A DNA stretch of 64,000 bases. Source: Kitasatospora sp052076145 (GTDB lineage: Bacteria > Actinomycetota > Actinomycetes > Streptomycetales > Streptomycetaceae). Where the stretch lies: assembly GCF_052076145.1 (NCBI RefSeq), contig NZ_CP197246.1, positions 1,054,001 through 1,118,000 on the forward strand, written 5' to 3'. The translations under genes and the position numbers were made by a program. Each line of letters opens with the position of its first letter. Within the stretch, counting starts at the first letter, position 1. Below, piece by piece: positions 16,980-26,376 of this stretch. Below the pieces are notes generated by a model. It ran no database searches. It was not told the DNA's origin and saw nothing but the letters and a program-made list of their open reading frames with translations.

Positions 16980-17876
16980 TCACGCAGCGGTCAGGCGTGC
17001 GAGGTCGTCGTCGGTGAGGCGGAGGGCCCCGGCGGCGATGTTCTCGTCCAGGTGGTCGGGGTTGCCGGTACCCGGGATGGCGAGCACGTGCGGGCCCTGG
17101 TGCAGCGTCCAGGCGAGGCGGACCTGCGCCGCAGTCGCGCCGTGCGCGTCGGCGACGGCCTGCACCGCCTCGGGCTCGACGCCGCCCGCGCCGTCCTCCC
17201 GACCCTCCCCCGCGATGGCGAAGAACGGGACGAACGCGATGCCCTGCTCACCGCAGAGCCGCAGCAGCTCGTCGGACCCGGCCGGACGGGAGTCGACGCT
17301 GTACCGGTTCTGCACGCAGACCACCGGCGCGATCGCCTGCGCCTCGGCGAGCTGATCGGCCTGGACGTTGGAGAGGCCGAGATGGCGGATCAGCCCCGCC
17401 TCCCGCAGCTCGGCCAGCGCACCGAAGTGCTCGGCGATCGAACCGGGGCGCAGCCGGCGCAGGTTCACCACGTCCAGGTGGTCACGGCCCAGCTGGCGCA
17501 GGTTCTCCTCGACCTGGCCGCGCAGCTGCTCCGGCGTCGGCCAGTCCATCCACTCACCGGACTGGTCCCGGCTCGGGCCGACCTTCGTGACGATCACCAG
17601 CTCGTCCGAGTACGGCGCCAGGGCACGGTTGATCAGTTCGTTCGCGGAGCGCAGCGCGGAGAAGTAGAACGACGCCGTGTCGATGTGGTTCACGCCGAGC
17701 TCGACCGCGCGGCGCAACACACCGATCACCCGCTCCCGGTCACTCGGCACACCGGCGTCGAACGCCCCGCTGCCCGTCAGCCGCATCGCACCGAACCCGA
17801 TCCGGTTGACCGTCAGGTCACCAAGGGTCCAAGTGCCTGCGGCGGCGGCGTTGTTCGTGTTCGCTTCGGTAGGCAT
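16980..17876 (-). CDS. Aldo/keto reductase
   Basis: A 298-residue NADPH-dependent aldo/keto reductase (TIM barrel). Catalytic Asp, Tyr and Lys can be placed in HIDTASFY and VIVTKVG. The strand-4 segment that normally holds the catalytic His (LYQLHRxD) reads VVNLRRLRPG, so His appears replaced by Arg/Leu. The cofactor segment IPGTGNPDHLDENIAAGALRL is intact. The ATG at 17876 (MPTEANTNN) is preferred over one six codons upstream. Substrate unknown. It is followed by an intergenic gap on the 5' side and is not obviously in an operon. Confidence 0.87.
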   Translation of the reverse strand: MPTEANTNNAAAAGTWTLGDLTVNRIGFGAMRLTGSGAFDAGVPSDRERVIGVLRRAVELGVNHIDTASFYFSALRSANELINRALAPYSDELVIVTKVGPSRDQSGEWMDWPTPEQLRGQVEENLRQLGRDHLDVVNLRRLRPGSIAEHFGALAELREAGLIRHLGLSNVQADQLAEAQAIAPVVCVQNRYSVDSRPAGSDELLRLCGEQGIAFVPFFAIAGEGREDGAGGVEPEAVQAVADAHGATAAQVRLAWTLHQGPHVLAIPGTGNPDHLDENIAAGALRLTDDDLARLTAA

Positions 17877-17988
17877 CGGCGCAGTCTGCCACACCGCTTC
17901 CGCAGGTCAAGGCGGTGGGCGGTGCTGCGTGAGGCCGGGAGCAGCCCCGGGCAGCTCCTGAGCCCCACCGGCGAGCGCTGAGCGTGCG

Positions 17989-19689
17989 TCAGAGGACGGC
18001 CAGGCTCTCCGCCAGGTCGTCCAGGCCGAGTGAGCCCTGGGAGAGTGCCGCCATGTGCCAGGCCTTGAGGTCGAAGCCCGCGCCCCGGCGCCGCTGGGCC
18101 TCCGCACGGCCGAGCAGCCAGGCGCGCTCACCGAGCTTGTAGCCGATCGCCTGGCCCGGCCAGCCGAGGTAGCGCTCGATCTCGCCGTCGCGGCGGGCGG
18201 CCGGGCTGCCGTGGTAGGCGGCCATGAACGCGGTGCCCAGCTCCGGGGTCCACCGCTCGCCCGGGTGGAACGGCGAGTCGGCCGGGATCTCCAGCCGCAG
18301 GTGCATGCCGATGTCGATGATCACCCGGATGATCCGCAGCATCTGCTTGTCCAGGTAGCCGAGTCGGTTGGCCGGGTCGGTGAGGAAGCCCAGCTCGTCC
18401 ATCAACCGCTCGGCGTACAGGGCCCAGCCCTCGACGTTGGCGCTGATCTTGCCCAACGTCACCTGGTAGCGGCTGAGGCCGGCCGTCCAGGAGGCGATCT
18501 GCAGGTGGTGGCCCGGCACGCCCTCGTGGTACCAGGTGCTGACCAGCTGCCAGGTCGGGAAGACGGTGCGGCCCAGCGCAGGCAGGTAGGTGCGTCCCGG
18601 TCGGCTGAAGTCGAGGCTGGGGCCCGCGTAGTGCGGGGCGACCGAGCCGCCGGGCGGCGCGATGTGGGTCTCCACCCGGCGCAGCGGCCCGGCGATGTCG
18701 AAGTGGGTGCCGTCCAGGTCCTCGATCGCCTGCTCGATCAGCTCCTGCAGCCAGGCCCGGATGCCCTCCTCGCCCTCGATCGCGTGGCCGTGGGTGTTCA
18801 GGTGGGCCATGGTCTCCAGCACGGTGGCACCGGGCAGCACCGCCTCGGCCGCCACCCGCATCTCGGCGAGCGTGCGGTGGAACTCGCTCCAGGCCCACGC
18901 GTACGCCTCCGCCACGTCCAGGTCGGCGCCGGTGGCCCGGCGGGCGGAGCGCAGGTACGTCTCCCGCCCCACCGCGTCCGGGACATCGAGGGTCCGCGGG
19001 GCGTACTCGGTGCGCAGCCAGTCACGGAACTCCGCGACCGCGGCGGTGGCCGCGAGGGCGTCGCGGTCCAGCTCGGCGCGCTGGTGTCCGGGCCCGTCCG
19101 CGACGAAGCCGGTGAACCAGCTGGGCCCGCCGCTCTGCTCCCCGGTCCAGGCGGTCAGCTGGCGCATCGCCGCCTCGACCTGGCGCGGCGCCGACAGCAG
19201 GCCGCGCCCGATCCCCTCGCGCAGCGTCCGGCGGTAGCCGTCCAGTGCTCCGGGCAGAGCCCGCAGCCGGGCGGCCGCGTTCGCCCAGTCGGCCTCGGTC
19301 TCGGTGGGCGAGAGCGTGAAGATCCTCCGCAGCGACTCGAACGGGGGGTGGATCGCGCGCACCGACCACAGGTGGTCGCCGGCCTCGTGGCAGGCCAGCT
19401 CGGCCGTCAGCCGCTCACGCAGCAGTCGCGCGCAGTCGGCCTCCGCCGGATCGGACCAGCCCGGTCCGCCCGGTCCGCCCGCTGCGGTCGCCGCCGTCGC
19501 CGCGTCCAGCGCCGTCAGGGCATCGCGGGCCAGTTCGGCGCCCGCTTCGAACCACTGCGGTGACAACTCCGGCTGCCGGTCCTCGCCCACCCGCTCGCCC
19601 AACCAGGCGGCGACGGAGGGGTCGTGAGCCATCACACGGGCCACGTAGTCGTCAGCGATCCGGCGCGGGGTGAGGCTCTCGTCTGGCAT
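17989..19689 (-). CDS. DUF885 family protein (putative metalloprotease)
   Basis: A 566-residue DUF885 protein. The hallmark HEGVPGHHLQIA, which resembles an HExxx(G)HH zinc site, lies around residue 390; the GWALYAERLMDELGF segment with a further Glu follows, and the C-terminus has GQAIGYKLGE. No signal peptide is seen with the ATG at 19689 (MPDESLTPRRIADDYV); an ATG three codons upstream is also possible. Family members are thought to be zinc peptidases acting on short peptides; this is family knowledge, not shown here. Confidence 0.82.
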   Translation of the reverse strand: MPDESLTPRRIADDYVARVMAHDPSVAAWLGERVGEDRQPELSPQWFEAGAELARDALTALDAATAATAAGGPGGPGWSDPAEADCARLLRERLTAELACHEAGDHLWSVRAIHPPFESLRRIFTLSPTETEADWANAAARLRALPGALDGYRRTLREGIGRGLLSAPRQVEAAMRQLTAWTGEQSGGPSWFTGFVADGPGHQRAELDRDALAATAAVAEFRDWLRTEYAPRTLDVPDAVGRETYLRSARRATGADLDVAEAYAWAWSEFHRTLAEMRVAAEAVLPGATVLETMAHLNTHGHAIEGEEGIRAWLQELIEQAIEDLDGTHFDIAGPLRRVETHIAPPGGSVAPHYAGPSLDFSRPGRTYLPALGRTVFPTWQLVSTWYHEGVPGHHLQIASWTAGLSRYQVTLGKISANVEGWALYAERLMDELGFLTDPANRLGYLDKQMLRIIRVIIDIGMHLRLEIPADSPFHPGERWTPELGTAFMAAYHGSPAARRDGEIERYLGWPGQAIGYKLGERAWLLGRAEAQRRRGAGFDLKAWHMAALSQGSLGLDDLAESLAVL

Positions 19690-19792
19690 GGCGAACATTC
19701 TGGCGCAGAACCTCGGGCGACATGTCGTGCTGAGAGGCATGTCACGCGAGATCGTCGGGAGCAGCGGAGCTCGCGGCCGGCGGACTACCGCC

Positions 19793-21052
19793 TCACTGCG
19801 GGGGCTTGCCGTTGGTGAGGGCCCAGCGGACGTCCACGAAGCCGCTCTGCTGCTGGACGAGGCGGCCGGCCTTGACCTCCTGGAAGGTGACCCAGGTGTC
19901 GGTGAGGCGGGGGGTGTCGGCGCTGGGGAGCATTTCGGTGAGGCCCCAGGTGAGGGGCGGGGTGGCGCCGCCGGTCTCCAGGGTGTCGCCGCTGTCGAGC
20001 AGGATGCGGAGCGACTTCGCGGTGAGGGCGGTACCGGCCGAGTTGAGGCGGTCTGCGGCCTGGAGGAGCACCTGGTAGGCGACCCAGGTGGTCTGGACGG
20101 CGAGGTCGGAGGTGGCGATGCGCTTGTCGGCTCCGGCGACGGAGCGGAGTCCGTCCCAGACCTGGGCGGTCTCCGGCGGGTACCAGCCGGTGGCGAAGGC
20201 GCCGTTCAGCGGGCCGTCGGCGCCGCCCGTCGAGTCGACCACGGACTGCTGGATACTGCCGATGACGGAGGCGAGTTGGGTGCGCGAGGGGGACAACTTG
20301 CGGTAGGCGTCGAGGAGTTTGAGGGTCTGCTCGGGGCCGAGGGCGTCGGTGACGCAGTTGCCCGACCGGTCACCGCCGACCGCCTTGCGGGCGATGTCGC
20401 CGAAGTCGGCGGTCCTGTCGGTGACCTTGACGTCCGTGAGCGCGACGCCGTCGGGTTTGAGGGCGCCGTCCAGGTAGCGGGCCAGGGTGTCACCGGCCCG
20501 GGTGTCCGGGCGGATCATCGCGACACTGCGGCACCCTGCGGCGACGAGCTGACGGCCGCTGCCCGCGATCAGGCTCGGTGTGCCGCCCGCGACGGGGTAG
20601 GAGAACGGGCTGCTGAACTCCGGCCCGGAGAGCCCGTATCCGCCGAGGTAGGGGATGCCGGCCGTCTCCAGCGCGGGCATGAAGGTGTCGCCGTACTGGC
20701 TGTAGGAGCCGATCACCGCGACGGCCTTGCTGTCGATCGCCTGCCGCACACAGGCCCCGACGCCGTCCGCGCTGTTGTGCTCGTTGCAGGTGAGGACCCG
20801 CAGCTTGCGGCCGTGCAGGCCGCCGTGGTCGGCGACGTCCCGGCCGATCGCCTCGGCGAGGGCGGTGACGCCGGGGCGGTCGTCGGTGCCGGTGTCCGAG
20901 GGGGCCCAGGTCATCACGACGACGTCACCGCCACCACCCGCGCTGCCGCCCCCGGCCGCCGGGGAGCTGCTGCAGGCGACGAGGGCCAGCAGCGGGATCG
21001 CCGCCACCACCACCCCGAAGCCCCGCCCGAACGGTCTGCTGCCCTTGGTCAT
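19793..21052 (-). CDS. Periplasmic-binding-protein-like lipoprotein (branched-chain amino acid type)
   Basis: A 419-residue exported lipoprotein. A signal peptide with lipobox LVAC ends near residue 27 and is followed by a Ser/Gly linker. The mature part has the two-lobed type I periplasmic binding fold of LivJ-like receptors: VAVIGSYSQYGDTFMPAL, AGIPYLGGYG, CRSVAMIRPDTRAGDTLA and the closing DVRWALTNGKPP. No permease or ATPase gene is nearby, so it may be a sensor or orphan receptor. The ATG at 21052 directly precedes the signal peptide. The conservon lies upstream on the same strand, 235 bp away. Confidence 0.8.
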   Translation of the reverse strand: MTKGSRPFGRGFGVVVAAIPLLALVACSSSPAAGGGSAGGGGDVVVMTWAPSDTGTDDRPGVTALAEAIGRDVADHGGLHGRKLRVLTCNEHNSADGVGACVRQAIDSKAVAVIGSYSQYGDTFMPALETAGIPYLGGYGLSGPEFSSPFSYPVAGGTPSLIAGSGRQLVAAGCRSVAMIRPDTRAGDTLARYLDGALKPDGVALTDVKVTDRTADFGDIARKAVGGDRSGNCVTDALGPEQTLKLLDAYRKLSPSRTQLASVIGSIQQSVVDSTGGADGPLNGAFATGWYPPETAQVWDGLRSVAGADKRIATSDLAVQTTWVAYQVLLQAADRLNSAGTALTAKSLRILLDSGDTLETGGATPPLTWGLTEMLPSADTPRLTDTWVTFQEVKAGRLVQQQSGFVDVRWALTNGKPPQ

Positions 21053-21287
21053 CTCGCGTGCCCTTCGCCGAACCGGTCCGGTGCGCGTGCGGGGGATCAC
21101 CCCTGACGTGATCACGCACCCGTGCGGCGCCCAGCAAATCCGGCCCAGCACAAGGCCAGAGAGACGAAATGCGAACGGCAGGAAGACGGCGAGGTAACAC
21201 CGGGCGGTCGGCCGGATGGCCCGCAGGTATCCTTGGAAACAACGGTGACAGTCTGTCAGGCGGCCTGCGAACAACGGGGAGTCGGCG

Positions 21288-21890
21288 TCAGGGCGCCGCC
21301 CGCGCCAGCAGCCGGGCCGCGTGCACGCGGCCGGCGTGCTCGACCAGGCTGACCAGCACTTCCTTGCCGGAGGCACGCTGCCGGGCGTCGCACACCAGCA
21401 CCGGTGTGTCACCGTCCAGGTCGAGCGCCTGGGAGACCTCCTCCGGACGGAAGTCCCGGGCCCCGGCGAACCGGTTGACGGCGACCACGAAGGGGATGCC
21501 CCGGTGCTCGAAGAAGTCGACGGCGGGGAAGCAGTCGGTCAGCCGCCGGGTGTCGGCCAGCACGACGGCGCCGAGCGCCCCTTGGGCCAGCTCGTCCCAG
21601 AGGAACCAGAAGCGGTCCTGGCCCGGCGTGCCGAAGAGATAGACGGAGAGCCCCTCCCGGATGGTGATCCGGCCGAAGTCCATCGCCACCGTGGTGGTGG
21701 TCTTCTGCTCGACGCCGCCGATGTCGTCAACTCCCCTGCCCACGGCGGTGAGTTGCTCCTCGGTACGGAGCGGACGGATCTCGCTGACGGAGCCGACCAG
21801 CGTCGTCTTGCCGACGCCGAAGCCGCCGGCGACCAGGATCTTCAGGGCCAGGACGGGGCTGTCGGACGCGTCAGAGAGCGCGGAGTCCAT
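21288..21890 (-). CDS. cvnD: Conservon GTPase CvnD
   Basis: A 200-residue Ras-like small GTPase of the conservon type. The P-loop is AGGFGVGKTTLVG, switch II is FGTPGQDRFWFLW (G3 as GTPGQ), and the G4 region reads AVNRFAG instead of NKxD, as is usual for CvnD proteins. It overlaps the 3' end of cvnC by 20 bp. In S. coelicolor, CvnA-D form a membrane-associated complex compared to eukaryotic G-protein-coupled signalling; the role here is by homology. ATG at 21890. Confidence 0.9.
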   Translation of the reverse strand: MDSALSDASDSPVLALKILVAGGFGVGKTTLVGSVSEIRPLRTEEQLTAVGRGVDDIGGVEQKTTTTVAMDFGRITIREGLSVYLFGTPGQDRFWFLWDELAQGALGAVVLADTRRLTDCFPAVDFFEHRGIPFVVAVNRFAGARDFRPEEVSQALDLDGDTPVLVCDARQRASGKEVLVSLVEHAGRVHAARLLARAAP

Positions 21891-22308
21891 TGATGACCTC
21901 ACGGAGGATGTGTTCGTCGGGGAGCATGGCGGGCGGCACGGGGCGGCTGACCCGGATGTACTCGGCGGCCAGCAGGTCGCCGAGCAGCACCCGGACCACA
22001 CCCAGCGGCAGGTCGGTCTCGGCGGCGATCTCGGCGACCGAGAGCGCGTTGTTCCGGCACAGGTCGAGGATCAGGCCCTGCTCGGGCCCGACGCCTGGCT
22101 CGGCGCTGTCGGCGACATCGCTGACCACCAGCGCGATCAGGTCGAACTCCTGCCCCACCGGCCGGGTCCGGCCCTTGGTCATCGCGTACGGGCGGACCAT
22201 CGGCCCGGCCGCGTCGTCGTACCAGCGGGCGGGCTCCTGGGGCGGCGGCGGGTAGCCGAAGGCGGAGTCCGGCAGGTAGTGGCGTGGCGGGTAGGGCACC
22301 CGGCTCAC
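21871..22308 (-). CDS. cvnC: Conservon protein CvnC (DUF742)
   Basis: A 145-residue DUF742 protein. The conserved core is VRPYAMTKGRTRP, the helix-turn-helix-like LSVAEIAAETDLPLGVVRVLLGDL and the ending LREVINGLRAL. DUF742 proteins connect the sensor kinase and the GTPase in the conservon. GTG start with a GTGA overlap with cvnB; the 3' end overlaps cvnD. The N-terminal 40 residues are Pro/Tyr-rich (RHYLPDSAFGYPPPPQEP). Confidence 0.9.
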   Translation of the reverse strand: MSRVPYPPRHYLPDSAFGYPPPPQEPARWYDDAAGPMVRPYAMTKGRTRPVGQEFDLIALVVSDVADSAEPGVGPEQGLILDLCRNNALSVAEIAAETDLPLGVVRVLLGDLLAAEYIRVSRPVPPAMLPDEHILREVINGLRAL

Positions 22309-22715
22309 CCCCCTGCCGCGGCGCGCGGCGGGTTGTGCAGGTGTTCCCCGACCCGGCGCACCAGCCGGGCCATCTCGTAGGCGATCAACCCGAGATCGGC
22401 CTCCGCGCCGGAGAAGACGGACAGGCAGGTGCCCTCCCCCGCAGCTGCGACGAAGAGGAAGCCCTGCTCCAACTCGACCATCGTCTGCCGGACTTCACCT
22501 GCGTCGAAGTGCCGACCGGCCCCCTTGGCGAGGCTGTGGAAGCCGGAGGCGAGAGCCGCCAGGTGCTCGCCGTCCTCCCGGCCCAGACCAGCCGAGGTGC
22601 CCATCGCCAGACCGTCGGCGGAGAGCATCACCGCGAATCTGATCTGCGCCACCCGCGAGACCAGTTCGTCGAGCAGCCAGTTGAGTTCACCTACGTGGTG
22701 GGTGCTGCCGGTCAT
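22305..22715 (-). CDS. cvnB: Conservon protein CvnB (roadblock/LC7)
   Basis: A 136-residue roadblock/LC7 protein. Features are LNWLLDELVSRV, the first strands with VMLSADGLAM, LAALASGFHSLAKG and the C-terminal helix LGLIAYEMARLVRRVG. Roadblock proteins regulate small Ras-like GTPases, here expected to be CvnD. ATGA overlap with cvnA upstream and GTGA overlap with cvnC downstream. Confidence 0.9.
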   Translation of the reverse strand: MTGSTHHVGELNWLLDELVSRVAQIRFAVMLSADGLAMGTSAGLGREDGEHLAALASGFHSLAKGAGRHFDAGEVRQTMVELEQGFLFVAAAGEGTCLSVFSGAEADLGLIAYEMARLVRRVGEHLHNPPRAAAGG

Positions 22716-25030
22716 CGGTGCGTTCCTTCCTCTGGGGTCGGTCGGGCCGGGCGGCGACTCTTGCCCCGGGCCCAGCCCTGCTGGTACGCGGACATCGCGG
22801 CGCGGGCCTCCTCCGGGTTGCGTCCCGTCTGCGGCGCCCCGCCGCCCGACGGCCGGGCCGGGGCCTCCCGCAGCTGCGGCGCGAGGCTCGCCTGCCGTAC
22901 GCGGCGCGGGAGTTCACCGTCGGGGCCAGGTTCTGCCACCGGCCCGAGCGGAGCAGCTGGTGGTACGGCCGGCAAGACAGTCGGGGGCACAGTCGGGGGT
23001 GCCGGGAGCCGGGGCACCGCGAACGGCGTCGGGCGCAGCACGCCCGGGTGCCCGCCCCCGGCGCCGAAGGGCCGGGCCGCACCCGGCCGCGCCACCGCCA
23101 CCGCCGTGGCAGCCGGGGCCGGGGCCGCTGCCGGAGCGCCGACGGCCGCCAGCTCCGGCATCGGTTGCCGCTGCTCCGCCTCGCGCGTCTCCAGCAGGGC
23201 GTTGGGCAGAAGCACGACGGCGGTGGTGCCGCCGTACGCGGAGGGCCGCAGGGCGACCCGGACGTCCTGGCGGCGGGCCAGGCGGCTGACCACGAACAGG
23301 CCGAGCCGGTCGCTGTCGAACAGGTCGACCTGCTGGGCGGCCTCGATCCGCTGGTTGGCGTCGGCGAGCGCCTCGGCGCCCATCCCGAGCCCCCGGTCCT
23401 CGATCTCCAGGGCGTAGCCGTTGCCGACCAGTTCGCCCCGGATGTGCACCTTGGTGTGCGGGGGCGAGAAGCCGGTGGCGTTCTCGACGAGTTCGGCGAC
23501 GAGGTGGGTGAGGTCGGCGACGGCCGGGCCCGCCACGGCGGCGTACGGCAGCCGGTGCACCTCGACCCGGGCGTACTCCTCGACCTCGGCGACGGCGGCC
23601 CGGACGACGTCCATCAGCGGGACGGGCCTGCGCCAGGCCCGTCCGGGGACGGCGCCGGAGAGGATGATCAGGCCCTCGGCGTGCCGCCGCATCCGGGTGG
23701 TCAGGTGGTCGAGCCGGAAGAGGTCCTCCAGCTCGGCCGGGTCCTCGGTGCGGCGCTCCATCGCGTCCAGCAGGGTGAGTTGGCGGTGCACCAGGACCTG
23801 GCTGCGCCTGGCCAGGTTGACGAAGACACCGGAGACGCCGGAGAGCACCTCGGCGCGCTCGACGGCGGCCGTGACGGCGGCCCGCTGCACGGAGTCGAGG
23901 GCGCCGTGCACCTGCCCGATCTCGTCGTCCCCGTGCGGGCGCAGCGGCGCCTCGGTCTCCACGTCGATCTCCTCGCCTGCGCGCAACCGCCGCATGGTGG
24001 CGGGGAGTTTACGTCCGGCGAGCTCAAGTGCACTGTTCCGCAGGGCGATCAGCTCGGTGACCAGCCCGCTGCCGATCTGCACCGATATCAGCAGCGAGGC
24101 GATCACGGCGACCAGCCCGAGCAGCACGGCCGTGCCGCCAGGCGTGAACAGCCCCAGCGCGTACGGCTGTGCGCGCTGGACGGCGGCCGTGCCGGCCTCG
24201 GTCTCGACGGCGCGCAGGGCGCGGGCAACGCTGTCGGCGGCGGCCGACCACTGGTCGGCGCTGACGGCGGTGGCAGCGAGCGCGCCGCTGTCGGCGGTGG
24301 CGACGGCGTCCTCGGCGCGGGCGAGATCGCGGTGGTCGGCGCCGCCGATGACGGCCGCCAGGGCGGCCCGGTCGGCGGGGCGCAGGTCGGGGGCGGCGGT
24401 CTGCTCGAAGAGCCGCCGGGCGGCGACTGCGGCGGCGAAGTCGCGCAGCTGCGGGTCGGTGAGGGCCCCGGCGCTCTGGCCGGTGCGCAGTGTCGCGTCC
24501 TCGCGGGCCAACAGCTCGCGGGAGCGCGAGAGTTCGAGCAGCACCCGGGCGTCGGAGGCCGCCTGGTGGTCCTGGAGCTGGGTGGTGGCGCCCTTGACCT
24601 CGAACGCCCGGTCGACGGCGGCGTTGTACGCGGCGTACGCCTCGTCCCAGCCGACCGCGCGGGCGAGGATGCGGGTGCGCAGGGCGGGCAGCGCGGTGAC
24701 GGCCGCGTCGAGGGCGTCGATCCGGGTGGCGGTCTCGGCGCCGAGCCCCTGGGCGTCGGCGCGGTTGTACCGGTCGCCGAGGACGAGCGGCGCGAGTGCC
24801 CGGTCGGTGGCGGCGGCCGCGTCGCGCAGGGCGCTCTCCCGGACGGCCCCGGAGCCCGCCAACAGCTGTCCGGCGGCGGCCCGTTCGGCCTGGAGCCCGG
24901 CGAGGGTGGCGTCGACGGGGGCGAGCACGGTGCGGTCGGTGTCCTGGAGGCGGAGCAGCTCCCAGACGTTCTGCGCGGTGGTGACGGTGGCGAAGGCCCA
25001 GAGGGCCATCACGGAGACCACCGGCACCAT
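22712..25030 (-). CDS. cvnA: Conservon sensor kinase CvnA (5' end probably incomplete)
   Basis: A sensor kinase of at least 772 residues. Membrane helix 1 is MVPVVSVMALWAFATV, followed by a roughly 280-residue extracellular helical (nitrate-sensor-like) domain, helix 2 VLLGLVAVIASLLISV, a HAMP-like linker, then a histidine-kinase-like ATPase (LVAELVENATGFSPP; IEDRGLGMG; GLFVVSRLARR) and a disordered Pro/Ala-rich tail. The first start codon in frame, ATG 25030, falls inside the first membrane helix. The frame stays open upstream and encodes the conserved PRPRTVRAKIVALL just before it, but has no start codon back to the MHYT stop at 25346. An ATG at 25257 with a GAAAGGG ribosome site is in another frame, which suggests a frameshift between 25257 and about 25080. 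Confidence 0.85.
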   Translation of the reverse strand: MVPVVSVMALWAFATVTTAQNVWELLRLQDTDRTVLAPVDATLAGLQAERAAAGQLLAGSGAVRESALRDAAAATDRALAPLVLGDRYNRADAQGLGAETATRIDALDAAVTALPALRTRILARAVGWDEAYAAYNAAVDRAFEVKGATTQLQDHQAASDARVLLELSRSRELLAREDATLRTGQSAGALTDPQLRDFAAAVAARRLFEQTAAPDLRPADRAALAAVIGGADHRDLARAEDAVATADSGALAATAVSADQWSAAADSVARALRAVETEAGTAAVQRAQPYALGLFTPGGTAVLLGLVAVIASLLISVQIGSGLVTELIALRNSALELAGRKLPATMRRLRAGEEIDVETEAPLRPHGDDEIGQVHGALDSVQRAAVTAAVERAEVLSGVSGVFVNLARRSQVLVHRQLTLLDAMERRTEDPAELEDLFRLDHLTTRMRRHAEGLIILSGAVPGRAWRRPVPLMDVVRAAVAEVEEYARVEVHRLPYAAVAGPAVADLTHLVAELVENATGFSPPHTKVHIRGELVGNGYALEIEDRGLGMGAEALADANQRIEAAQQVDLFDSDRLGLFVVSRLARRQDVRVALRPSAYGGTTAVVLLPNALLETREAEQRQPMPELAAVGAPAAAPAPAATAVAVARPGAARPFGAGGGHPGVLRPTPFAVPRLPAPPTVPPTVLPAVPPAAPLGPVAEPGPDGELPRRVRQASLAPQLREAPARPSGGGAPQTGRNPEEARAAMSAYQQGWARGKSRRPARPTPEEGTHR

Positions 25031-25345
25031 CAGCAGGGCAACGATCTTGGCGCGTACGGTGCGTGGCCTCGGCCAGGCCGGGCCGCCGGGCCCGCCGGGG
25101 AGCCCGCCCGGCGCGGCATCGGCCGGGCCGCCGGTCTCCCGGGCGGGCCGGCGTGGGCACCCCGGCGCTGGCCGGTGGCGCCGGGGCGGACGGGGCCGCG
25201 CGCGGCGCTCGGGGTCGCCGTCGGTGCGCTGCGGGGGGTGCCGCGGCGTACTCGCATGAGTGTGATGCCCTTTCTCGGGTTCTCGGGGTCGGCGGCCGGG
25301 TCGGCCTCGCCGCGCCGCCGGTGGTGCATGGTTACCGGCGGAGCC

Positions 25346-26128
25346 TCAGGCGGCGCGGTCGAGCTCCTCGACGGTGATCTCGCCCGCTTCGCGGTAGGCG
25401 GCGTGCTCCTGGGCCGTCGGGGAGAGGGCGACGAAGGCGGAGGCGAGGAAGAGGAAGGAGCCGAGCGCGACGGCCAGCGGGAAGACGAACTGCATCGGGG
25501 TGGCGCCGCCGAGGCCGGTGCGGTCGGGGTGCAGATGGACGTGGACGGCCGCCATTCCGGTGTAGTGCATGCTGCTGACCGCGACGCCCATCAGGAGTGA
25601 GGCGGCGGCGGCCGCGAAGAGGTTGCGGATGGTCACGGCGGCCCAGAGCGCGGCGGTGGCGGCGCCGACGGCGATCAGCACCGAGAGCACGACGGCGCCG
25701 GGGCTGTAGCCGAGAGCGCCGTGCAGACGGACGGCGGCCATGCCGGTGTAGTGCATCGCGGCGACGCCCAGCCCGGTGGTCAGGCCGCCGAGCAGCAGGG
25801 CCCGGCCGCGGTGTCTGCCGTAGCCGACCACGAAGACCCCGACGCCGACCACGACGATCGCCATCACCAGGCTGAGCAGGGTGAGCGGCACGTCGTAGCG
25901 CAGTTCGGTGCCGTCGACGGTGAAGCCGAACATCGCGATGAAGTGCATGGTCCAGATGCCGGAGCCGATCGCGGCGGCGGCGGTGAGCAGCCAGTTGCGC
26001 CGGGAGGGGCCGGTCGCGGAGAGGGCGCGCAGGGTGCAGCGCAGGCCGAGCGCGGCGCCCACGCAGGCCATCACGTACGAGATGGCGGGGGTGAGCCAGC
26101 CGAAGCTGAAGTGGTTCAGGGTTCCCAT
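25346..26128 (-). CDS. MHYT-domain integral membrane sensor
   Basis: A 260-residue membrane protein with about seven hydrophobic helices. It has three MHYT-type motifs: IWTMHFIAM, VAAMHYTGMAAV and VSSMHYTGMAAV. The Met/His pairs are predicted to hold a metal (copper) that senses O2, CO or NO (family prediction). No GGDEF/EAL output domain is attached, so it may pass its signal to the conservon kinase encoded immediately downstream. ATG at 26128. Confidence 0.88.
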   Translation of the reverse strand: MGTLNHFSFGWLTPAISYVMACVGAALGLRCTLRALSATGPSRRNWLLTAAAAIGSGIWTMHFIAMFGFTVDGTELRYDVPLTLLSLVMAIVVVGVGVFVVGYGRHRGRALLLGGLTTGLGVAAMHYTGMAAVRLHGALGYSPGAVVLSVLIAVGAATAALWAAVTIRNLFAAAAASLLMGVAVSSMHYTGMAAVHVHLHPDRTGLGGATPMQFVFPLAVALGSFLFLASAFVALSPTAQEHAAYREAGEITVEELDRAA

Positions 26129-26376
26129 GATGTGGGGCCTCCGGGTGACCGGTCGGGCTCGGAGGACTCCGCCCCCGGGCTGTCTTCGACCGTGCGCCCC
26201 GGTGGTTGGTCATATGCCAACGGCTGTATGCCGACCGGGCGTGCGTTTCGGTCTCGGATGCCGTGACGCTATCCAGTGCCCCCAACCGCCCCACCGAAGA
26301 TGTGAAAAGCTGCCCACTCCTCGCCGCAGCTGTGCTCGAATGGTTGGCGCCTGTGCCGTGGCCCTGACGGCCCGTT

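Noticed and set aside
22718..25600. 960-codon plus-strand open frame opposite cvnA
   Set aside because: Antisense to the conservon kinase; composition is that of a reverse-complement GC-rich frame and no domain is visible.
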